Positions 24,662 through 37,188 of a DNA stretch of 64,000 nucleotides are shown one piece after another. Within the stretch, counting starts at the first letter, position 1. Every line of letters begins with the position of its first letter. The stretch is from Ignelater luminosus (lineage: Eukaryota > Arthropoda > Insecta > Coleoptera > Elateridae), in contig VTPC01005390.1 in the NCBI GenBank assembly GCA_011009095.1, positions 85,794 through 149,793 on the forward strand, given 5' to 3'. The notes beneath the pieces were generated by a model that saw only the letters and a program-made list of their open reading frames with translations, was not told where the DNA came from and ran no database searches. The position numbers were made by a program, and so were the translations under genes.

Positions 24662-25530
24662 GTCTAAGACATAGGGGCCGACCTTTCAAAATGTATATGG
24701 GTGCATAAATAAGCGCAAGCAACAAAATCGCCCATTGATCAAAAAACCATTAGAACGCGTTGTGAATTATGTAAAACATTCAGAAAACGGAATTTTGGAA
24801 GACGTTTCTTTAAAAATAACTACAACATATTCTGGATTATTAAAAGCTACCAAAAAAACCAAATTTAGGTCACGGTTATTTAAAAACCCCCCTAAGACAT
24901 TCCGACGGTTGATTATTTGTCACAACACGTCGTGGGCTTCATCTTCATCCCATCAGCTATTCTTAGCAATCTAGTTTGTTTTAAAAATTTTGCTGTAGAA
25001 AAGTAAAGGAATAATAAATTACAATAGACTATGCCAAAATTTGAAGGTCCTATACCACTACTTGAATTTATTAAAAGTTTTCAAGTCTCTTTAAAAATCG
25101 ACCAACGACACGTTCAAACCTGTCATCAGCGGGGTTTGGATGTTTAGATAAAACCACAACGCGTTGTAGCAAATAATAAACTTACAAAACGTTATATTTT
25201 ACATAGTGTTCTAGAAGCAATTTTCATGTTTGTGCTTAACATTGTTTCATGCCTTTTGTTAAGTAAAATTTGACATTACATGCCAGTGTAGAAAAAACCA
25301 TTCATTTACAGAAAATAGACGTTTTCATGCACATGAAGGTGTAGGCAAATATTTGAAAACAAAAAACATCTAAACAAGTTACAAATATGTAACAGAAAAA
25401 CAAGAAAACAAAGAAACTCATTAAATTGACTTCAGAAGAGTTTTACTTCATATGAATGCATTACAAGTGCATCACATACGGATGCACAAGCATCCATACA
25501 CCCACAGAGTTCGGCGCCTATGGTGTAAGA
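24662..25530. mobile_element. hAT-like non-autonomous element with 8-bp target duplication
   Basis: The element (24,670-25,522) begins CATAGGGGCCGA and ends TCGGCGCCTATG, 12-bp inverted ends with one mismatch. The flanking 8-mers are GTCTAAGA (24,662-24,669) and GTGTAAGA (25,523-25,530), seven of eight identical; an 8-bp duplication is the hallmark of hAT transposition. The interior contains an 80-codon frame (24,735-24,974) that I do not recognise and no visible transposase core. It lies about 0.5 kb upstream of the first protease gene. Confidence 0.7.
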
Positions 25531-26006
25531 TGACATTGAGATTAATTTCATAGATAGTTATTATTTCTAAAGTGTTCATATTTAAATAACAGTTCTAGTA
25601 TGTTACAACAAACTTATAAAAAAAGATTTCTTAGGTGGTACACTTCGTATAGCCAAAAATAATCAAGTAAAAGGAAAATTACTGGAATTATAATATTAAC
25701 TATTCACTTAATTTGCATATGAACAGACAAACAGCATATGCATAAATATATTAGGCGAATGTCAAGATTCCTTTGATATATAATGCTTTTATACAGTAAT
25801 TTAGAAATAAGTAATTCATTATCATTACTTTTTTATAAGTAATCTTCTTTTCCTTGACACAACCAGGTATATTATCTTGATCCTGCGCAGAAACGAGTTT
25901 AATAAAATAATAAAAGAAGTGGCAAGTGGTAAGAAGAAGCAGTTAACAATCTTGACTGATAAGTAACAAATTTGTTTTGCAGAAATTATTTATTGAAAGT
26001 GCAAAT
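25531..26006. other. Upstream region of CLIP protease gene 1
   Basis: No clear TATA box is visible. A possible splice acceptor (TTTGTTTTGCAG, ending 25,980) lies 26 bases before the start codon, so the 5' untranslated region may contain an upstream intron. Confidence 0.3.
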
Positions 26007-28699
26007 ATGAAGATTCTGTTTATTCTAGTTTCTACACTTTTTATTCATGTCTACTCACGTATGTATATTTTATGTGAACTTACAAGTTTTTTTAAATAGT
26101 TGCTTGTGCTGATTTTGCTAATGTATGTATGTTCAAGAAATAAAGAAGTGCTGTGAAATTCAGTTGCAAATCTCGCCCTATATTTTAAATCATCTGGTAC
26201 GTACTAACTGTTGAAGATAACTGACGTAAAAGCATCTAAAAAAATGAATGCATCTGTTGAAAATTAATATTTTGGCAGAAAACTTATCAAGGTATTGCAC
26301 AATTTTTGAACTACGTTGAGAAATAATGTTCAATACAAGACGGTTAATAAAAAAAGTATTCCCTGGTTCTACTAAATCATATGATATCTAATAAATTTAT
26401 TATTCAAGCTCAAAATTATTGTTTGCGATTCTAACCTAACTTTATACAGAGTGTCGCTGAAACGAATAGAATAACTCATAAATTTTCGAATCCCAGATTT
26501 ATTTATTGTTCAATTTTGTGAACTCACAATCCAGACGTCAACAATTAACAGGTCAAGGTTAGCGTATTGAACTGGGTCAAACGAGGTCTTTAGAAAGGGG
26601 CCTGGTTTGTTTTGTTGCCTTTTAGAGACCGAATCTCATGTAAATTGTCAACTAGAACTTAATGTCCATAGTAAGAAATTCTAACTTACTTTTTAATCGA
26701 ACTATTGCCTTGAAGTTAATTATGTATTGTTTATGTCATGAAACTAATTTAGTAGTCAATAAACATTTAAAAGCTCAATTAGCGGAATCTGTTATTAATC
26801 AAAATTTAGGCTCCTGCCAGTTTCTCTAGGGAAAACGAATGGCAATTATAGCATTTTATGTACTATGCAAGTAGTTGTTTAGAGTTAGCATTCTTGTAAA
26901 CAAGTGACAACTTTTCTAAATTATTCGTTTAAAATGTCATATGGAACCAGAAACCACACAGCTAGGAGAAAATTTAAATTTATTGATGTAATTTAAATTT
27001 AGGAACGTGCATTTGTTTTAACTAATTTGTTAAACTTTCCTCTAAGGTAGTTGGCAATTCAATTATTTGGAAGGTAAAAGGTCCTCAAAGGATTTTTGTG
27101 CGACTTGACCTGCGTAATAAAATGATTGTATTTTATTCTGTTTTGGCTTGTTTTATTAATTTCTCGATTCCGGTCGAAGAATTCTAGTGCTCCTAATCGA
27201 TTATGAGATATTATGTTTTCCTGCAATCCCACTTCACTTGAGAGCTAGTTTTAAAAATAAAATAAATTAACATTAGTTTTTATACCATACTGTTATTAAC
27301 TTATTTTATTACATTAAGTAATTACTATCAAGATTTTTTGATAACCGACTTTTTCCAGAACACAGAAAAAATGACAAATGCAAAACACCTACCGATCGTG
27401 ATGGATTATGCATACCAGTACTAGACTGTCATGCACTAACACCGCTAATCCTAGCAGCAAAGGAGAATAAAACTGCCGGCGAGATTGCCCGAAAATATCA
27501 GTGTGGTTATGAAAATGTTCCTTTGGTGTGCTGTGACGTACATGCAACTCCTCCTGTTGAAAAGCCGATTGTATTAAACGATTTCTCTTCTCCCGATTTG
27601 CCAGATAGATCGGTGTGTGGTGTGAACCCGCCAGAGACCGAGAAAATATGGGGAGGACGGCCAACTCTATTAGACGAATTTACCTGGGTCGCTGCTCTAG
27701 AGTATATAAAAAGAGAAGATAATACAAATGTTGGCATTCAGTGTGGTGGATCTTTGATAAACGATAGATGGGTGGTAACTGCCGCACATTGTATTTTGAA
27801 TAAAGAAGTTAAAATGTGAGTTATTAAAGAATTTTGTTTTAAATGTTTAGTGCCTATTAGTATCAAGTACATTACGTTATATCAAATCGTAGATCTAAAG
27901 TGAGGTTAGGAGAATGGAATATTAAAACAGATCCAGACTGCTTTGAACATGACCCAAACGATGTAGAATGCGCAGATAAAGTGCAAATATTTGACGTAGA
28001 GAAGGAAATTTCCCACGAATATTATATCAGACGAGATTCCAGCAATGACATTGGGTTACTTAAATTAAATCGAGTTGTCACATATTCGAGTAAGAATTTT
28101 TCAAATAAAACACAAAACAGAAACTGATTATATATTGACATTCTTCTTTCAGACTATATACGCCCAGTTTGTTTGCCACCACCAGGTTTGCCGCTTCCCG
28201 AACTCAACAGCTACATGACGGTTGTTGGATGGGGATTGACTGAAAAAGGTGAGATTCAATAATTTGCAATATCATAATAATAAATAATACATATATTGAG
28301 AAACCCACGTATTCCATTATTTTGCCATTGCATGTCGTATCTCTTATTAAATATACTTATATTTTAGACATTACATCAAACATTAAGTTAAGGGTAGAAG
28401 TGCCATTGGTTTCTAATAGAATATGTAGGGACGCACTTCCATCCAAGCCTATTAGTAGAAACCACTATTGTGCTGGTGGAGAACACGGTAAAGATGCCTG
28501 CCGTGGTGATTCGGGTGGACCTTTAATGAGAACGTTTCAGAAGAGTTCAGATGACCAAGAACAGTGGTTTTTAGAAGGTATTGTCGGATCTGGTGTTGGC
28601 TGTGCTCGTCAAGGCAAGCCTGGTATTTATATTCGAGTTACTCAATACACCAAGTGGATAATAGATAAATTGGCCGAAGACAGAAAGAAGAATCCCTAA
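26007..28699 (+). CDS. CLIP-domain serine protease 1, trypsin-like, complete
   Basis: Five exons: 26007-26058, 27359-27815, 27893-28089, 28153-28248, 28368-28699; 377 residues. Residues 1-17 (MKILFILVSTLFIHVYS) are a secretion signal. The clip domain has Cys 25, 35, 41, 66, 75 and 76. A linker leads to the light-chain cysteine (PDRSVCG) and the activation site Lys113-Ile114 (TEK|IWGG). The S1A domain has His161 (TAAHC), Asp222 (SNDIGLL) and Ser316 (GDSGGP), with Asp310 giving trypsin-like specificity. Two extra cysteines (DPDC...VECAD) form the additional loop disulfide of many CLIPB proteases. CLIPB members are secreted zymogens that cleave other cascade proteases, prophenoloxidase or pro-Spaetzle; which applies here is unknown. 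First member of the tandem array. AATAAA lies at 28,711, 12 bases after the stop. The IWGG start replaces the usual IVGG/IxGG. Confidence 0.93.
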
Positions 28700-29040
28700 T
28701 GCGGTGATACAATAAACAGTAATGGAGAGAGAAGACAACCATTTTTATACATAATATTATTATTAAGTGGTGTGTATTTTTTATTATCTTGTGATGTAAA
28801 TAATTTTATCTCCAAACGTATTAAATTAATATACGCTTAGTCCATACAAGTCTTTAAAATCACGTACAAATAGTACTTTTTACAGAATTAATCAACAAAG
28901 TGAAATGAAATATCAAAGTTTCAGATTTATTTCTAGATAAACTACCTGTAAATTAGCATCAGTTTTAGGAATTCTACTGGGTGTCAGTAAGACATAGGGT
29001 ATCCTTATTTTTCAAATAATTTCTCAGAAACGAGAAATAA

Positions 29041-29308
29041 AAGAGTGATTGTTAATGTTTGAGGATGGTTTGAATTTGGCGTCACATTTAAATTATTCTC
29101 ATGTTGGCACTACTTGTTTACTTTTTGCAAATCTGTCAAATCTGTGTTGTTTACAAAGTATAATAACAAACAATACTATATAACCTTAAAAAAGATAGAT
29201 TATATTATTTGACAGACTGCAAAAAGTAAACAAGTAATGCCAACATGAAAATAACTTAAATGTGGCGCCAAATTCAAACCATCCTCACTCATTTACAATC
29301 ACTCTGTA
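29041..29308. mobile_element. MITE-like palindrome downstream of protease gene 1
   Basis: About 100-bp arms fold back on each other. The left arm starts AAGAGTGATTGTTAATG and the right ends CAATCACTCTG followed by TA. Shared internal landmarks are GAGGATGGTTTGAATTTGGC and CTTGTTTACTTTTTGCA. The arms are close to 88% identical by eye. It lies about 340 bp after the stop of gene 1. Confidence 0.8.
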
Positions 29309-32300
29309 TAGTCACTAAATTCTGTTACATCAAGCAATTATTATTTTTTTTACCACTTTTTGTTTAGCCGGAACTGACATCAACTTTTAAATGTTGGATG
29401 GAATACCCGGTATATTCTTAGATATCCAAATCAGAATTAAATCTTAAGTTAAATGGTACCATATTTGTCTTTTATTTTGCTTGGGTAAAAGTTCTATTAA
29501 TTTATTACGTATTTCCCTAAAAGGTTGAGAGCGCTAGCGGACGTTCTCTAGATCGTCTACATATATTTCTGGAACGCCGACTATTACTGATTCTGATCAG
29601 GGAAACAGTTAGAATAATGCAATTATATCTGAAAAATACTAAAGTTGTCAATACTGTCGCAATTTTTAAAAATTGCAGCAAGGATTGTAACATAGATGAT
29701 GTTGTAAATTCCTTACTAAAAGTAAATCATTTACAGGCGGTCATGAAGGCTTCTAGATGGATATTGAATAATTTTTGGTTAAAAAAACTATTACTTGAAC
29801 AAAATTTTAATTCTGACTTTAAATATATGCATCAATATACAGAGTGTTTTATTTTATATTTTAAGATTGATGCTGATTTTCTACTAAATCGAAAGTGACA
29901 AAAGATTAACAGTGAAATTTAATAACTGTATCACACCTACACCTTCCAAGTTTTATACTTTTTATACTAAGAAATAATCGTTAGGAGTGCCCCTAGTTCA
30001 TTGACATCCAATACTCTTATATCTCAAACTTTAAGCTTTATTAAAATCAATCAAGTAATACAGGAACAAGGAAGCATTTGTCAGCTATCGTAAACACATG
30101 TCCAACTTCATATGACTATATGCGCTGAATAAAGACAATACAAAAGTCAGTGAGATTTTCTAAGTCAATATTGTCATTAGTTGATTGTTTTTCTTATCGA
30201 AACATGAAAACATGACCACTCAAGTTTACGAGAATTTTGGATTTTCTACTGCTTTCTAACTACCTCAGGCTTTTTCGACACTGTCAGTCAAGAAAACAAA
30301 ACTTGAATTTCTCTTATGTTTTTCAATTCATTTATATCGGCAATGAAAGGTAATGTAGGTAAAAGTAAAAGGGATAAATTATAAAAATGTACATATTTTC
30401 AGTAAAAATTAATACACTATAGAAAGAAAATTTAACAACTAGATTAAAATATTGAGAGTGGAAAATAACTTCCTAAGAACAAGATTGAGCATCAGCTTTT
30501 TTTGTATGTAAATATACTAAAAATTTAAACATAACGACAATAACCGTTTTCTTTAAGTTATGATTACATTACAATAGCATAATGGGTCGTTTCTGCCAGT
30601 TTCAATTAAACTAACTAGGATAAACGCCCCAAAATCCGTCTGGTTACAGCAACTCACCGCCTAATGAATTATTGTTTTATAAATAAATTATAGCGGCTTA
30701 AATATCTGTGATTTTTAGTTCTATGTTACCTACTGTTCTTGATTCTAAGTATTATGTTGCATTTATTCTAAATAAATAAAAATTATGTGTCAATTATTAA
30801 CTTTAAATTACTCTCGGAAGGTGCGATTATACTAAGACGAGAAATTCTTGCATTCTAGATAAATTTAGGCATTGTTTTTAACATATTTGTGAATGTTTTT
30901 ATTTGTTAAATCAGAACAGTACCCCTTCTTCATACTGAATACAAAGAACCGGGAATTTCCATCAAACAAATATCGAAAATAAATGGATGGATCGCTTACT
31001 GGTACAAAATGCGCATTTCAATAAATTATTTTTTTAAAATATAAAACTAAACATTTTTTAACTTTTGATGATAGGTATTATATTGTTTAGTTTTAAATTT
31101 AAACAAGTTTGAATTCCAAATGTTGGTTAGGTGGCGGGGTATTGGTGCTTTTACCCAATAACTAAAATTAAAAATAATTGAGGTTGGGTTCTAGTTAAAT
31201 TTAAGTGAAGCCGGTGCAAATAGTCTATAATAAATTAAATTCAAATATTTTTATTCAATATTAAATAAATTCATACTGAATATTACCTTGCAATAAATAG
31301 AAATGTCTACACAGCGAATTGGTTTAGCAAGATTAAGAGTGCGCTTTTAAATTTTTTCAGAATACAAGGTATTTAAGTTATCACTACGGTTAACCAGATA
31401 AGTAGTGAAAAAAGTACACTAAAAATGCCATAAAAATTCAGTAATATACAGGGTGTCCCGTAAATGCCAATAAAGCTTCAGCTAAACATCTTTTATGAGT
31501 GCTTATTGCAAATCTGCAAAAAGAGAATTTCTCCTCGGCTAAGTTTTCTTGTACAGGTGGTCAGAAGTTAACACTAAATAAACAGGAACCAAAGAATCAA
31601 ATCCAAATCAAGCCATTACTAATTCAACAAAGGAATTTGTTGAAATAACAATTACCCCTGATAAAGCAGCGAACTGTTAAGTTTCCCATTTTGAAAATGC
31701 TGTTAAAAATTGAATTCTTACCAAAAAAGATAGATATGACAAACATGCAAGTCTTGGATCTACTGATAAATGCGATGAAATTAGTTACCAGCAAGTCAAA
31801 GTAAAAATTTACGTAGCACGAGCCACGTTTCTAGTGTTCAAGTGTCACATGTGGCAAAGTCTTATTGTGATGACCAGTTCAGCTCTAAATGTTAAAGATT
31901 TGCCTGATACTTACAAATTATAGTAGGCTCATAATAAAACATTAATATTTTTTCTGATTTTGATAAGAAAAGTAACATTTTTAATAACTGCTTAATATTA
32001 CGAAACGTCGTTCATTTTCTAGCTAGTTACGAAATGGTTTCCATTACCTAACTGATTAGGAATTATCTTTTGGTATCTGATTAGTTCATAAAAAGATACA
32101 GAAACGATAGTAATGTCATTTAGAAGTAGTACTATCAAAGCAAATTCTATCAATTATACGAAAAAAATATTTGATTATTTTTGGAGGAAATTCACTCACG
32201 ATTTCATTACTATGTATTAATATTATTTTTATTGTGAATTGCTGTAAAGTAAGTCTTACATGAAATCCTTAAGTTTTATAAATCGATTTAAGAGCTTCTT

Positions 32301-34402
32301 ATCCAATTTCATATGAAATACGTTGGGAAAAGCCCCTTTGGGTGACTCGTCATGGAACATAAGGCTTTTCCTAACTGGTTACATAAATAGTGATTAGATA
32401 AATCTAGATAATAATTTTAATTTGTAGTAGTAAGATAACCGTAAATCGTACAAACAATTAATAATAATATTTCAAATAAGTATACTATTAAATATGTAAG
32501 ATAGTAATTAAATTATATTAGTAGGTCGATGCTAAACAGCAATTTGTTTTATTTTGTAACAGTAAATAACAGTAATAAACGAAAAAAACTGGGTGTGAAT
32601 TGTAGGCTGTCATAAACAACGGCAACTTTTATTAATGTGGTTTTTGGTTTTTTTTCTTTAATTCTGGGACATTGTGTGTGCTATTAGATCATAAACAATT
32701 TTAAGTTTGATTGCCGCATCACAATGCAGGTATGTTTAAATCAGAATTGGTATATTAGCAAATTGCCATCAATGGTTACTCTGAACTAATGCGAGTCCTG
32801 CGTTTATAGATCTTGCGACCAATACATCACCAGTATTAAAAATAGATAGTTACATCTACAACAGCCAAGCTTTGGAACAAACCTGCCGCAATCGCGGTCA
32901 AGTATCTACATACCCGTACTATAGCTGCAAAGTGTACATCACCGTAATTGGCACGAGCCTGGTGATCCTTCGCCTTATCGAACTTCCGAATTACAGGATC
33001 CATCAGCAGGATCGAAAACGTCCAAAATTCGGACGTCGCCGCACGAATAATACAGGTAGGATATATCTTTTATTCACCCTTTCATCACTGATTGTGAATT
33101 GCTAGCTCAATTCAGAAGCTCCGTCTCTTTTTAAAATTTAAATTATGTTGAAAGTATATACTTTACTGTATTTCTTAATAACATTTAGACTAAAATTTTG
33201 AATATTTCGTAAACTGAGGGCCAGTACTAGCCTGCAGGTGTTTTTCTGATTGTATTCTATATTGACTTACATAACAAAAATTAATTGAAGACCTATTGAT
33301 ATCATACCTTCATGATTATTGAACTATTTAATTTTTTGTAATAAACCAGTTTCCTCTAAGTTGTTGGTGATTTAATAACGACAATTAAACTTTCGTTTCC
33401 TAATTTCTGAAGGTATCAAAATGTTTTGCTTTCAAATTAGATAGTGCTCAACTTAACATAGGTAAACAGAAACAATTAGCCGACGCCTGAGCTCTCCGAC
33501 GTATTGGCTGTCGTTCCTTACATTATTTCACAGTTTTACGGACCTCTTTAAGATAAAGCTCCATAAGAGTAAAGAAAAAAGAAAAAAGTGTAAAAATTTT
33601 ATTGATAATTTATAAAATAAAGTATTTTTTAATATCTAGAGGCAGGTTGGAGGAAGATTCGCTTAGATTGCCACGAAAAATCTATGTGTAGGTCTGCGTA
33701 AATACACCAAAATATCTTTCACCCTCGCTACATAAATTGTAATCCATTTACAGTTTACATCAAAGGCTTTACTTCTAAATGTAATTGCTGATAAAAGAAA
33801 CTTATGCAGCATTGGAACTCATTTTTCAAAGTTTATAACTTACTGCTGTACGTTATTCAAGCCATTTATACCGCTTGAATGGGTATGTTATACCAACACA
33901 AAAATTCGTAAAAGTAAACAAGAAGGAATTATATTTTAAATGAGTGGAAATAAGATAATACGTATCAACAAAATTCCACTCGTCAGGACATTTCTCAAAA
34001 TAAACTTAAAAAGCAGGCTGCTAACTACGTGCGTTACTAAATTATGATAAAAGAGTTACATACAAAAATATTAGTTAATTTTTAGTTTAGGTCATAACTC
34101 TACTATCGCACTGCGTATGTGACCGATGTCATTTTAAAAAATAAGCCTAATTTTATTTAACTCACACCTAGTCAGGTAAAGAGATTTTACTGCATTATAA
34201 TTGCAGTCAAGTTTATATGTAAGCAATAAACATTGTTACGGATTACACCTCTTAATGACATAGGCACCACGGTGGCTTAACTATTTTATTCTAGAGTGTA
34301 ATCTATCAGTTGTTTTCAAGTCTGACAAATAATGTCTTTTTCATTCTTCTTTGACAATGTCTGTGTGTACTACTATTGCTGACTTTACCTTTGTCACTAA
34401 TA
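29309..34402. other. Intergenic, mostly featureless
   Basis: No gene is recognised. A single transposon end TACAGGGTGTCCCG lies at 31,447 without a partner. A GC-richer, exon-like patch at 32,862-33,055 ends at a possible donor (ACAG|GTAGGA); its open frame (32,872-33,105) has no domain I know. Confidence 0.5.
31447..31475 (+). repeat. Solo Tc1/mariner-type terminal sequence
   Basis: TA followed by CAGGGTGTCCCGTAAATGCC looks like the left end of a TACAGGGTGT-type element. I found no inverted partner nearby, so it may be a truncated copy. Confidence 0.4.
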
Positions 34403-34440
34403 GGGAAAACCCAACTGGGTAACGACTCCATCTATAAATA
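34403..34440 (+). promoter_or_regulatory. Candidate core promoter: Dorsal/kB site plus TATA box
   Basis: GGGAAAACCC at 34,403-34,412 fits the insect Dorsal/Dif consensus GGGWWWWCCM exactly. Twenty bases later TATAAATA occupies 34,433-34,440. A possible 5' untranslated exon follows and ends at the donor-like GCAG|GTAATG near 34,597. The next gene downstream on the same strand is CLIP protease 2 (start codon 38,899), so this could be its distal promoter, but 4.3 kb with two transposons lies between. Both short motifs also occur by chance. Confidence 0.3.
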
Positions 34441-34869
34441 ATAGAGGAGCGCATCTTTTACAGAGGCCAACGGCTTGCTTTGATTGCTCCACTTTGAACA
34501 CTTGAAAGTACACGTAAAAGCAAGGTGACCGGTTCGACTTGACCTCTTCTTCCATCGAGTCCACAGTCCACATCTATCAAGAAAAACTAATTAGCAGGTA
34601 ATGTTTCCAAATTCTTCTCCATGTAAGAAATCATGATATTGAGATTGTCGTCGAGTATAAAAAAGTTTCAAGGCTGTGGTCGTAGTAGCTTATGAATTAA
34701 TAACAAGATTCTATAAAGGTTTGTCTCACCATGAAAGTTTCTTAAAATGATGGCCTCGTATATGTTGACATCAGATTGGTAAATAGAAGTAATACAGACA
34801 TTACCTTCGTAGAAATTGTTATTTGTAGGTCAAACTACAGTGCAGTTGATTCCTGTAGGTTTATTAATC

Positions 34870-35371
34870 TACAGTGTATCCAAGATCTTGGAAACGGTAA
34901 GAGATACAGTATCGGTTAAATTTGGCTATTTATAGGACCTTTTTGTTGGCCTTTGCAAAATCTAGATATCTTGGATACATCATGAGAATCGCGACGACAA
35001 GAGCTATTCAAAACAATTTTCAATTGTTTTTCCACCTATTAAAAAAAATGAGGTTGATAATGGTTACTCGAAACCGAAACGTTGTACAGGAATTTTGTTA
35101 GAGTATTTTAATAGAGAACAAAAAGTGGCAATGGAAGAGTGGTTTTAGTTTTCCGATATCTCTTCAAATAAAGGAAAGAAAAAATAATCACGAAAATCGA
35201 GAAATCTACTTTTTTTAAAATATCTCTGAAAGTATCCAAGATATCTAGATTTTGCAAACGCCAACAAAAAGGTCCTATAAATAGCCAACTCTCATCCAAT
35301 TTAACCGATGCCGTATCTCTTACCGTTTCCAAGATCCCCAAGCTGTACATCCTTATCTTGGACACACTGTA
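34870..35371. mobile_element. MITE with TACAGTGT ends, about 0.5 kb
   Basis: The element (34,872-35,369) is flanked by TA and has inverted arms of about 110-140 bp. The left arm begins CAGTGTATCCAAGATCTTGG; the right arm carries the complement with about 26 extra bases near its outer end (ATCTTGGACACACTG). Shared internal landmarks are AGGACCTTTTTGTTGGC and AAATCTAGATATCTTGGATAC. Typical of Tc1/mariner-derived MITEs. The minus-strand frame at 35,108-35,365 lies in the element and is not a gene. Confidence 0.85.
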
Positions 35372-35784
35372 TATCAGAGCTCGGCTATTAGGGAGTTTTT
35401 ATTTTGTGGATATCACATGATGTTAGAATTTCGGTTCTTAGCAAAGGCCATGACGACTGTATTTGTTACCATAAGGACTGTTTTAGTTTTATTACTTTTA
35501 CTTATTTTTGATTGTATTCAAGAAGTTTTGTAGTTTATGATGAATAGTGATCTAAGGCGCTGCCATCTTGATCCGGTGAAAGTGTTGATAAGTTTTGTCC
35601 TTTTGAATAGATTTAAGACACTGTTGAGGAAAATGTCGCATGTTAATCAATTTCTCAAAAATGTTTAGATTAAGTCTAGGCATTGATTTTGGTGTCCTCA
35701 GTCTTCATCAGATGTTTTATACTACCCGCAATTTGAATAGAACTACGGTAAAGTTTTTAGTTCTGAATATTTAAAGGTTTACTC

Positions 35785-37188
35785 AATTTAGTGCAGGGAA
35801 TAGAGACTTGCGAAAGGCTATGTAGTTCTAACTTTTGGATACGTTGTGTATATCAGTGCTCTAGTGAAAAACACAAGTTTTCGACCCCGTCGCGCCTGTG
35901 CGGGCGCCGTGGAGCCCCAATAACCATCAAAATTCCGGACTTTTTTCTGTTTCTCGATAATATTTTGTATCAATGCATTATAGAGGAAAAACTTTTTGTT
36001 AAACGTTGTAGAGCATTAACTTTGCTACAACTTTTGTATAAAAAATGATTTTAAAAAACGATTACCAATTTTTCGTAAAAATAATACGTTTTTCAGAGTT
36101 TTGATTTTTTTAAAATAGTTTTATTAGTAATAATAGTAATAAATGATATTAGTAATAATAATAATATCATTTATTATTATTATTAATATTAATAATAATA
36201 ATAATAATATAATGTTAATTTCACATAAATGGATTGATATAAATCAAAATATTAATCATGAAACCCGATGGGCAATTGAAATAGCAACATTAAAATGGAA
36301 AGATGAAGGAGCCGACCTAATAGCCGTCCAAGCCTCTGCTCTTCATAGGGGGGACATTGGTTTGCTAGTTCTTTTGACAAGTTTAGCTCAACATCTCCCC
36401 ATTTATTTCCGAAAACCTCGAAAAGGTAATACTCTTGAAACGTTGTTCTCCGTATCATTCTACAAATACCCAGTACCTGAAAATCTTGTTCTTCACACTT
36501 TGAATGGGTGTGACACCACGGCTTCCCTGTACGGTTTTGGTAAAACCAAATTCTGCACTCTGTTCCAGAACAAACCAGCATTGCATGAACTTGCAACCAT
36601 CGTCAGGTATCCTGATCTCTGAGGCAGAGAAACGTATAGTTCTTCATCTTTATGGTGGTGACAAGGCAACAACATTAGGTACTTTACGTTATCAGTTCTT
36701 CCCCAAATCTGCCACTGGCAGCAAGTTCAATCTTGCAAAGCTGCCACCGACACAGGATGCTGCTATGTACCATGTCTTCCGCACGTATCACCAAGTTCAA
36801 ACATGGATGAGCAAAATGAAAAACCCTCTGGACAGGGGATGGAGAAAAGACAGTAAAGGACTTGTTCCTATTAAAACCGCCAGGGACCCAGTTCCTCAGT
36901 CAACTCTGACTTTTATTTCCTGCCACAAGTTTGCCCAGAGCAGTGTTTACAAATGATAGAGCACCTGAGTCCGGCTTTTCTACAGCCGCAGGCCTCAGTG
37001 CATCCTTTCTCTCAGTGACAGGAAATGATTAATTTAATTAATTAATTATTAATAATTACTAATAAAACTGTTTTAAAAAAATTAAAAATTTCAAAAAAAA
37101 GTATTATTTTTACTTACCAGAAATTAGAACCATATAACCTTTTGCAAGCAAAGGCCCCTTTTTCAGCCTCTATTCCCTGGACTAATTT
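35785..37188 (+). mobile_element. 1.4-kb TIR element (CAGGGAATAGAG ends), degenerate
   Basis: The outer inverted ends are AGTGCAGGGAATAGAG at 35,790 and CTCTATTCCCTGGACT ending at 37,183. Both are followed outward by AATTT, which fits a 5-bp target duplication. A second, inner inverted stretch of about 70 bp (TTTTATTAGTAAT-type, near 36,080-36,145 and 37,040-37,110) supports one element. It contains the decayed gene at 36,211-36,956 and a TAA/ATT-rich palindrome at 36,140-36,212. The superfamily is not recognised. Confidence 0.7.
36211..36956 (+). pseudogene. Decayed C-terminal part of a repetitive conserved protein
   Basis: The first block (36,211-36,600) contains SALHRGDIGLLVLLTSLAQH then VLHTLNGCDTTASLYGFGK. 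After a frameshift near 36,605 the second block continues with ISEAEKRIVLHLYGGD, LRYQFFPKS, LAKLPPTQDAAMYHVFRTYH and QVQTWMSKMKNPLDRGW, and stops at 36,956. I remember this order of motifs (NGCDTTS, LPPT-AA-H, a Trp-rich segment, then usually a Cys-rich tail) from multi-copy 'uncharacterized' proteins of insects and other invertebrates. The N-terminal half and the Cys-rich tail are missing here. Probably transposon-borne; function unknown. Confidence 0.55.

Noticed and set aside
35108..35365. Minus-strand 85-codon frame
   Set aside because: It lies in the right half of the TACAGTGT MITE, much of it in the inverted arm.
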